From contig QYAI01000288.1 of assembly GCA_003988855.1 (NCBI GenBank), forward strand, positions 1 through 15,676: DNA of 15,676 nt, read 5' to 3'. This DNA is from Arachnopeziza araneosa. Taxonomy: Eukaryota > Ascomycota > Leotiomycetes > Helotiales > Arachnopezizaceae. Both the position numbers and the translations under genes were made by a program. The notes beneath the pieces were generated by a model that saw nothing but the letters and a program-made list of their open reading frames with translations, made no database searches and was not told where the DNA came from. Position 1 is the stretch's first letter; every line of letters begins with the position of its first letter. Positions 1-6,389 of the stretch are shown here, in pieces.

Positions 1-179
1 ATGCTCTGTAGAACCTCCTTTATAGAGAGTCCTACGCACGTGCTCCCGCTAGCGAAATGACGGAAAAATGTCATGCACCCTGGAACCCCACTACACTACT
101 TAGTGAATAGTAAAACGGATACGTTAAATTCATGAAGCTAGCATAAAGGAGTAGCCTGACTTCAATGAAGAGCTCAGCA

Positions 180-2123
180 TTACGGATACCTGATACCGAA
201 GAAAGCGGCTCCTAGCTTCTTCGCTTTCTCAATCTCATCGTACACAGGTTTCTCTACAACCCCTTTAGCCTGGACATCGACTCCACGCTCCATCAGAAAC
301 TGATTGACCATGTTCTTTTCGATTTGTGGAGCTTGAATATAGAGATCCTCAAACTTGATAGGCTGTTTTGGTGGCTGAGATGAGTTGACCTTGAGCTCGG
401 TCTCCGTGGGGATGACACCTTGGTAGTAGGTCAGCTTCCGGAACCTCTAATTGTAACTTATTTGGTTGAGAATACTTTGTTTGAGAATAATCTGGTCGAG
501 ACTATTTTTGTTAAGAGTGCTTTGGTTGAGAATACTCTTGCTAAACTCCTGCGCCACCGTCTTGAGCTGTTTTGAAAGCAGATTAGCATGTATTTCATCA
601 TGAAATGAAGAATCGCTACCTACTTCCTTAAGCTTCTTAACGGCTTCATCTAGGTTGTAGGAAATGAAGTATTGGCGACCCTCAAACACTTTGGAGTCTG
701 CACCGGTGTCAATGGCGTCGATCGATCCGCGAATGGCATCATAACAATTCGATTGCTCGCTGAATAGCATACTAAGCTCCGTCATCGCGGTAATAGCGCC
801 CGCCATCTTATCATCAATGTCGTCAAATTGCGCGATAAGCTCGCTAACGCACAGAATCAGGGTAGTCTCTTCGTTTTTCTGCTTCTTGAGCTCCTCTATT
901 TCCGCAAGTAGGCTCGTAACAGCCATTCGCAGTACTATGGCTTGGGAGATGTTCTCTCTCAGGGTGACGACACCAGTACCGGGAATGAAGACAGAGCCAA
1001 TCGCTTCGATATTTTTATCTTCCTAGAGAGTAGCAAGAGCGTCAGCTCAATCTACTTTGGTCGTCGATCATTAGACAAATTCATCAACTTACCCACTGGT
1101 TGTTTGTCTCTTGGGCCTTCTTAACCTTCTCCTTGACATCTTGATTGTGTTGGGCGAGGTCGGCGTTGAGATATTTAAAGTAAGGAGTCTTCTTGTCCGA
1201 ATTATTCTCAACAGGACCTTTCTCGTATTGTTTGGTGAGATAGACAACGTCCTCGAGGCTTTTTATAGTCTTCTCTTTGAACTAAACGTCAAGTCAGTGC
1301 CACGTCCAAAACTTGATTGATAGGGACATGGAGCCTACGGTGATCATGGTCGTAATAATCGCGTCCGTCTCTGCTTTTTTACTGTCGGCGTCCTTCTTGA
1401 GTATAGTGAGTGTCATTTTGGCGAGGTCTCGAGCTTTTTCCAAGGCTCGCTCCGACTCGGAGCTGCCGTCTGCGTATTTTTTGTCCATCAGGATGTCGAG
1501 TTGAGCTCTCAGGTTGATGTCATTTGCTTGTGCTAGCAATTTGACAGCATTGTCACTATAAGCTATGGCAGTATTTCCCGCTATGACTGGTAGGATGTCA
1601 GCCAAGTAGCTGCGTATATCACTTCTGCTGAGAGAAACGGCTGGATGTTTTACCTATCCTGTTTAAGTGTTTCTCATGATAATCATAGCAATCGTTGCCA
1701 ATCTTTGACATGCAATCCCTTGTTCTCTGGTACTCGATGTTAGCAAGGAACATGGCCATCTAGGTATGCAAAAACCTGAGAGAGCGTTGACAAACCTCGT
1801 AGATAGTGGTATCAATGTCTGTAAGTTTCTTGAATGCAGCCTTGGGTATCTTCCTCTCAAAAGCATCGCTAGACGTCGGAAATGTTATGCCAGTCAAACA
1901 ATATGATTGGAGAGCTGGCCGAGATCAGTTTAGTACATCTTCGTGGCCAAGATCGGTCTAACACACCAAAATATCCTTTGGAATTGAGAATGAATCTAGG
2001 CTTCAAGTCTGCACCGCCGCTTTCAGTCTGCAGGACTTTGTCATTGGACGTGTTGAGAGTTGTGAAGGCATCCTTCAATCTCTTGTCGGCATCACTCGTG
2101 GGCTGCCACTCAATAACACCCAT
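180..2123 (-). pseudogene. broken gene for an alpha-helical coiled-coil protein, possibly alpha-pore-forming-like
   Basis: Exons that fit together on the minus strand: 2123-1963, 1868-1796, 1759-1654, 1609-1339, 1281-1093 and 1022-180. The introns at 1023-1092 (GTAAGT...CTCTAG) and 1282-1338 (GTAGGC...TTTAG, CTGAC branch) are convincing; 1869-1962 fits by phase with a weak donor; 1760-1795 is only 36 bases. The product is rich in Lys, Glu, Ala and Leu with long helical stretches (for example LLAEIEELKKQKNEE), a Gly-rich hydrophobic patch before it (IGSVFIPGTGVV), and no signal peptide. Two faults break it. The frames either side of 1610-1655 differ by one base with or without an intron there, and an in-frame TAG at 447-449 is followed by 88 more coherent codons to a TAA at 180-182. 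Long helices around a hydrophobic patch recall alpha-pore-forming proteins such as the xenorhabdolysin A type, but this is a layout impression only. A live gene with a sequencing error is the alternative. Confidence 0.6.
447..560 (-). repeat. degenerate short repeat coding Leu-Asn-Gln units next to the internal stop
   Basis: Within the last exon of the broken coiled-coil gene, a run of roughly 15-base units encodes repeated S-x-L-N-Q-like peptides (SILNQ, STLNK, SLDQ, ILKQ, SILNQ). The in-frame TAG at 447-449 lies at the downstream end of this run. Units differ by substitutions, and one has an extra codon. Confidence 0.5.
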
Positions 2124-2174
2124 GATGGTTTTGATTCAAAACTTAATTGGCTTTGAGATGAAGGTGGGTTGATC

Positions 2175-2340
2175 TGACAAGTTTGGCGGCTCTCAAAATC
2201 GATTTGAAAGATTTGATGTCGTCTGGAAGTCGAAAGCCTTAAATGACCATGGTTGTTCCCATGCTGCCGTCATCCACTGTCACCGCTATTTCAGCCTTCG
2301 GGTCCGAAGCCGCACCTCCATCGCTCTGGTCCGTCCTGAT
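2175..2340 (-). other. coding-like segment upstream of the broken coiled-coil gene
   Basis: On the minus strand, one frame reads about 55 codons of ordinary protein-like sequence (including AEIAVTVDDG, then GFRLPDDIKSFKSILRAAKL), interrupted once by a TAA at 2239-2241. It could be the lost 5' end of the gene at 180-2123, because no good promoter-like start separates them and the pogo element begins directly beyond it at 2343. I could not find splice sites joining it in frame to the ATG at 2123. It may equally be chance. Confidence 0.3.
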
Positions 2341-2342
2341 TA

Positions 2343-2378
2343 GTGCACCCCCATTCCGATAACCCAAAAATAAGCGAA
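2343..2378 (+). repeat. left terminal inverted repeat of the pogo-like element
   Basis: 36 bases pairing with 3091-3126 in inverted orientation, with one mismatch (A at 2361 where the partner implies T). Confidence 0.9.
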
Positions 2379-2479
2379 TCTGTAGACCGCTACTCCACCT
2401 TTTATTCATTATTAAATTAAATTCTAATTCGAATTGCTTTAAACTTAGGATTTTGAATCTTAAGCTAATTATAGCTCGA

Positions 2480-2700
2480 TTTACGAAAGACGACTTGATT
2501 TTAGCTGCTCAGGATGTTGCAAATAGCAAGCCTATAAGAATAGCTGCTAAGGAGTAGGAGGTACCCTTCTCGACCCTCAGAGATCGCATTCTCGGTACTG
2601 AAGCCCATTCAATTGCAGCAGAAATCAGCAGAGAATATCAAAATTGCAAGAAGATTACTTAGCTAAATAGATTCTTACTCAAGAATCGCTTGGTGTTCTA
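2480..2700 (+). pseudogene. N-terminal remnant of a pogo-type transposase (helix-turn-helix part)
   Basis: The frame from 2480 reads a segment typical of the N-terminal DNA-binding region of fungal pogo/Fot1 transposases (ILAAQDVANSKPIRIAAKE, then EVPFSTLRDRILG, then a short helix ending EYQ). A TAG interrupts it after AAKE. After EYQ the homology continues in another frame (DYLAK, stop, ILTQESLGV), so at least one indel has occurred. The stop in the second part replaces the Trp usually found there, as expected from TGG to TAG. No catalytic domain follows; the sequence passes into an unrelated repeat. Confidence 0.75.
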
Positions 2701-2767
2701 GTAACTTATTGTGACGGCAAAGCTTCGAGTTTCTAGGTCGCGAGGTTTAGGGGCAGGGTCGGAACCG

Positions 2768-2894
2768 ATTCGGACTAGGGGCAGAGCTCCTTATTTGTAC
2801 AGACTTCTCTCTTTTCTCTTCATATTCTACTTTTCTCCGTAGCTAGCCTACAGGAAAATATAACTAAGAACGCACTCCCATATGCCTCTTGACT
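2768..2894. repeat. dispersed repeat, copy A (nested in the pogo-like element)
   Basis: Shares with 10948-11098 the start ATTCGGACTAGGG, a pyrimidine-rich centre (CTCATATTCT...TCCGTAGCTAGCCTA) and the end CGCACTCCCATATGCCTCTTGACT, in the same orientation and order. Copy A is 127 bp and copy B 151 bp, differing by small indels. No coding capacity is seen. It may be part of a short transposon or a solo LTR; termini are not defined. Confidence 0.75.
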
Positions 2895-2965
2895 AGCTAT
2901 ATCCGTGTTCGTGCTGTTACAGTCTAAATTCGAAGTTTGCTGATATCAAAACAATTTATCAAGCG

Positions 2966-3058
2966 CAAATTGCAACTAAGGAAGCTTCGATTGTTATAGA
3001 AGATGAAAAAATAGCTAGTCTCTCTGATTCTACAATAGATTGTATTGAAATTGAGTAG
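2966..3058 (+). pseudogene. C-terminal remnant of the same pogo-type transposase
   Basis: Thirty sense codons and a TAG, reading an acidic tail (EASIVIEDEKIASLSDS, then TIDCIEIE). This kind of acidic, Ser-rich tail ends many fungal pogo transposases, and its place directly inside the right inverted repeat fits the end of the transposase gene. The catalytic DDE region between this piece and the N-terminal piece is missing. Confidence 0.5.
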
Positions 3059-3090
3059 TTATTTAATTATAATTAATTTAGTAGTATGGG

Positions 3091-3126
3091 TTCGCTTATT
3101 TTTGGGTAATCGGAATGGGGGTGCAC
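3091..3126 (-). repeat. right terminal inverted repeat of the pogo-like element
   Basis: Reverse complement of 2343-2378 at 35 of 36 positions. Confidence 0.9.
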
Positions 3127-3224
3127 GGACTTATCTCCGGAGCAATTTGGATTGCAAATCATTCGCACGTTGAGCTTCTGTGAGCAACACACACTCCTCG
3201 AAAATATTACATCAAACAGCAAAC

Positions 3225-3894
3225 ATGAGGTTCTCAAAGGTAAGCCAAATATTTCTGATCCACATCCGAGCTTCGACTGGAATATCCGTCCAGAGCTGAT
3301 CCTCTATCATAGTCATTGCTAGCTATTCAGCTCATCTTTCTAAACTCTGCTATTGCTTCACCAGTGTTAGAATCCCCAGCTGTTGAATATGAGCTTTCTG
3401 TGGCATACGAGCTTCGCTGCCCCTTGCTAGTTAAATACGAAGACTGCAAAAGCCCATGTTCCTGCACTACTGCCGGCGTGCTCAAATGTAGCAGCTCCGC
3501 CCCATCCTTCTGTTACGAAGGCCCTCATGGCGAAGCAGGGAAATATCCCTGCGCCTGTGTGAAGACCTCCAGTCTCGAGATGACCGAAAACGTCGAAGCA
3601 TCGCCGGATGCAGCACCCGCCAAGGTTTCCGGGGAACCCACTTCGGCAGCAGATGCGCATGGTGTTTGGCCATCGATGCTGAGCTGCCCCACGACCTTGC
3701 CCAAGGCGATGCGGGACGGGTGTTATCAGAAGTGTGGCTGCTTCAAGGGGGTGCGGGGCAAGGTTTGCGTGGGCGGTACCGCTATCGAGTGCAAAACGAA
3801 GTGTGCTTGCTCTGAGCAAGCTATTGTTGGAATGGAAGCATGGTATGGCGTCGATCAGCAAACCCCTTTGGGGATGGCACAACTGGAGCTGTAG
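3225..3894 (+). CDS. small secreted protein with two tandem eight-cysteine modules
   Basis: Two exons, 3225-3239 and 3313-3894, joined in phase 0 across a 73-base intron (GTAAGC...CATAG); the product is 198 residues. The ATG at 3225 gives MRFSK, which splices onto a hydrophobic stretch (LLAIQLIFLNSAIAS) to form a clear signal peptide. The mature part has 16 cysteines in two blocks: residues 41-87 with spacing C-x8-C-x3-C-x-C-x7-C-x7-C-x12-C-x-C, and residues 130-171 with C-x11-C-x3-C-x-C-x8-C-x7-C-x3-C-x-C. A 42-residue Ala/Ser/Pro/Glu-rich linker with no cysteine separates them, and a 27-residue tail follows. All cysteines could pair. Small size, secretion and paired cysteines are typical of fungal apoplastic or surface effector-like proteins, but I do not recognise the family. 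It is convergent with the gene at 4515-5379. Confidence 0.8.
3240..3312 (+). other. intron in the eight-cysteine protein gene
   Basis: 73 bases, GTAAGC donor and ATCATAG acceptor, phase 0. It separates the first five codons from the rest of the signal peptide. Without it the downstream frame has no ATG start with a signal sequence. Confidence 0.85.
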
Positions 3895-4514
3895 ATTCCC
3901 AGTTTCATCTTGCTCTTGGGATGGGATAGCAGCAGAGCCTTTGAAAAGATAAAAAGCATAGCATAGGATAGGCAAAGAAGGTCAAGAGGAAAAAAGGTGT
4001 ATAAAAGATAATGATATACTAGAATATACCAGGATTTCGATTCTCCCAAATTGACCGTTTCCCAACACGTCCGAACTCGGCAAGAAGCAGAGCATGATTG
4101 GGCTGAACATTCTGGTACAGCGCCACCAACGCCAAGAGACGCACAAGCTAGATTGGCGTAGAAACTAATCCAGCGCATCTGAACGATCTCAACCTCTTCG
4201 TAGATGATCCTGATGAATTTCTCACGTGCGATCATGCTGAACAGATCTAAGCGCTTGCGATCATACTGAACAGATCTAAGCGCTTGCCACAACGGTCGTA
4301 TGAAAGCAGCGACGAAACGTGCTGAGTTTGGTGGACCAGGTATCAAGCGGTGAAGAAGGTTGTGAACTCGGCATCACAAGCAATGGAGATTAATCAGTGG
4401 ATTAAATAGAAAATTTTCCAGATAAACAAATGAGTAACACCTCCAATGAATGCGAAGAAAGACACTCGAGCGGCCCATTAATTCCTCTCCAACATGACCC
4501 AAAAAAACGACATC
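3895..4514. other. convergent intergenic region
   Basis: Lies between the 3' ends of the secreted-protein gene (plus) and the Gln-rich protein gene (minus). It has no convincing gene. The only structure seen is the 29-base tandem repeat at 4228-4285. A minus-strand open frame over 3855-4346 has no domain or start context and runs into the antisense of the upstream gene. Confidence 0.5.
4228..4285. repeat. 29-bp tandem duplication
   Basis: Two adjacent 29-base copies, 4228-4256 and 4257-4285, beginning GCGATCAT and ending GATCTAAGCGCTT, that differ at one base (G versus A). The near identity points to a recent slippage or duplication event. Confidence 0.9.
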
Positions 4515-5379
4515 CTACATCAACCCGATCGTTACATCTCCCTTGACTCTCGCATAGAGATCAACCTCCACCTCCAAGTCCAACTCAATCTTAATCTTCA
4601 ACGCGCTATCTCCCGCTGGTTTGCCAGCCGACGGCCGGTCCTTGATACGAGACTCCCGGATAGCGGCCTTTCGGTATCCCTCAGCACGAGGAATGTCCTG
4701 ATATGATTGATACATCTGCTGTTGGATTGGTTGCTGCTGCTGTTGTTGCACAAGAGGCATTTGAGGTTGGGGCTGGAATTGAGGCTGTTGGCGCTTGGGT
4801 TGCTGCTGGGCTTGGGGCCGGGGTTGGGTTCGGACTTGGCGTTGCTCGGGTTGCTGGTGCACGAGGGAGTTGTCTGGCTGGGGTTCGGCGTTGAATTGGC
4901 GTTGGCGCTGTTGCTGCTGAGGAGGCGCTTGACGCTGCTGGGTTCTGGTGTTGCCGTTCCTGACGGGTTGCTGTTGTTGTTGTGGTTCAGCCTCAGGCTC
5001 GGACTCCTGTTCAACTTCAGATGGCTGTTCGGACTGCTGCGGCGGTTGTTTTGATTGGACTTCGAGTTCGGTCTCGGTCCCGTCATCATCGTCCGCTACC
5101 TGCTGGGGCTCGGCTTGAGCCTTGGCGTTGCCATTTGCCGCGGTATTCCTAGCCTGACCGTTGGAAGTTGGCTTTGGTTGATCTTCACTAACAGCTTCCG
5201 GTGATGTTTTGGCGGTCGAGGTGGCGTCTTCAGGTTCAGATTCCCCTTCGGATTGTTCAAGAACCTCTTCTTCTTCCTCTTCCTCGTGCTGCCCTGGTCT
5301 TTGTTGCGTTGTGCTGCCCAGAATGTAAGTCTCTTATACCAGAAGGAAGGATAGAAAGGATGTCATACTTGCTCGACAT
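4515..5379 (-). CDS. acidic, Gln/Pro-rich protein with a conserved-looking C-terminal segment
   Basis: Exon 1 is 5379-5369 (ATG TCG AGC AA) and exon 2 is 5313-4515, with a 55-base intron (GTATGA...GGGCAG) in phase 2; together exactly 270 codons, 269 residues. The N-terminus has an acidic run (EEEEEE from residue 14), then a long low-complexity stretch with many CAA/CAG codons and mixed Q, P, E, R and N. The last ~65 residues change character: a basic linker leads to an alternating hydrophobic/charged segment ending LEVEVDLYARVKGDVTIGLM, which should form a beta or amphipathic structure. Fungal proteins with disordered N-termini and a closing segment of this type are common and uncharacterised. 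No signal peptide or membrane segment is seen, so it is probably intracellular. The Gln-rich part has prion-like composition. The Leu-rich frame on the other strand is its shadow. Confidence 0.8.
5314..5368 (-). other. intron of the Gln/Pro-rich protein gene
   Basis: 55 bases, GTATGA donor and CTGGGCAG acceptor, phase 2. It places an ATG four codons upstream of the acidic run and makes the full coding length divisible by three. Confidence 0.8.
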
Positions 5380-6389
5380 GGTTAAGAACTCCTATGACTC
5401 CGGCCCGGATGAGAAGAAAAGTTTTTGTGAAGCTGAGAGGTCGAGAAGTGCAAGATTAAATTATCGATGGTTTTATAGTCGAAACCTTGACCTTGAGAAT
5501 CAATGCACTATTGCAAAATACCTGTATACAGATATTTGGTCGTGAAGAATGACGCAGTGGTTGCAGGGGATGAAAACCGGGGATGGCCCCTGGTGCTGAC
5601 CAAAAAATCGTAACTCTTGCGAATGCCTGCAGATCTTTGCCTGCAGATCTTTGCCTGCATCTTCATCTCCATTTGTTGGACAGCTGCCAGCTTTTCATCA
5701 AATAATGCTGGACCAAGCGCAATGAGTAGGGACGATTTTTAGAATGGGAAGAACCTGAATGTTCGCACTTATCACGTGTTGGACAACTCATACTTCGGGA
5801 CGAGTTATGTGTAGAACTGTCTCATTGAACCACTCAACTTGATCAAATATGAGTCGTTGGGGGCACAGCAATTCAAATTTCTGATAATAGACCGATCTCT
5901 TCAATAGAACTTATACACGATGACATTGAATTGTGAGATTGAGCAACCTAGTCACGTGTGACTGAGCCTGACGGGGCCCAAAGTAGCTCAGCAGGGACAG
6001 AGCAAGTGTGACACCGTCATGTCATTTTGATAGGTGCACAGATGGTATTGCTCCTGACAACATGCATTGCAAAACTTATTTATAGGCGAAAGTGGAAACA
6101 TTACCCGACTCTGGGCGGGTCGGAAAAGGATCCCCTAAGCGGGCTAGTATATTATCACGTGCTCAAGAAGATTTCAAGCGCCGTCGTAGTTTTAGCTAAA
6201 TATACTTCCAAGTTTCCGTCTCGGTGACTTACGATAGCATATAGCTTAGACCAGATTTAAGGTTGGTTAGTTAAAGGTAGGTATCGCTCAAGTCGGGGTT
6301 CAAGTACTCGCTGTTGTGTAGTTAGTTGCGTTCAGATTAGGAAACTCCTTGATTGAAAGTCACAACTCAATCGTCCCATTTCGAACAAA
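5380..6389. other. intergenic region with a short tandem repeat and CACGTG motifs
   Basis: About 1 kb between the start of the Gln-rich gene and the stop of the twelve-exon gene. It holds a 14-base tandem repeat (5626-5663) and three CACGTG hexamers (near 5775, 5953 and 6157), the core bound by bHLH factors; the one near 5953 sits in a near-palindrome, GTCACGTGTGAC. These could belong to the promoter of the Gln-rich gene. The small open frame at 6027-6227 has no recognisable feature. Confidence 0.45.
5626..5663. repeat. 14-bp tandem repeat, about 2.5 copies
   Basis: CCTGCAGATCTTTG at 5626-5639 and 5640-5653, followed by a partial third copy (CCTGCATCTT) to 5663. Confidence 0.85.

Larger units (their letters stand above)
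2343..3126. mobile_element. non-autonomous pogo/Fot1-like DNA transposon, internally deleted
   Basis: Terminal inverted repeats at 2343-2378 and 3091-3126 match at 35 of 36 bases (ends GTGCACCCCCATTCCGAT). Between them lie pieces of a pogo-type transposase and a second dispersed repeat, for a total of 784 bp, far shorter than the roughly 2 kb of complete family members. The left end is preceded by TA, the target duplicated by this superfamily, but the right flank is GG, so no intact duplication is seen. The element separates the divergent genes at 180-2123 and 3225-3894. Confidence 0.85.

Noticed and set aside
3427..3975. 182-codon open frame on the minus strand
   Set aside because: It is antisense to the secreted Cys-rich gene, whose signal peptide, intron and cysteine pattern are convincing.
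3855..4346. 163-codon minus-strand frame
   Set aside because: No domain, no coherent composition, includes the tandem duplication and overlaps the 3' end of the secreted-protein gene.
4707..5054. Leu-rich 115-codon frame on the plus strand
   Set aside because: It is the complement of CAG/CAA-rich codons of the Gln/Pro-rich gene, which explains the Leu runs.
4598..5089. Ser/Asn-rich 163-codon minus-strand frame
   Set aside because: Shifted-frame reading of the same repeats; the neighbouring frame gives a full two-exon gene of exact codon length.
6027..6227. 66-codon plus-strand frame
   Set aside because: No signal peptide or motif and no support for splicing; consistent with chance.
6279..6310. 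Possible tRNA B-box (GGTTCAAGT)
   Set aside because: The flanking bases do not form a T-arm stem, and no acceptor or anticodon arm can be drawn around it.
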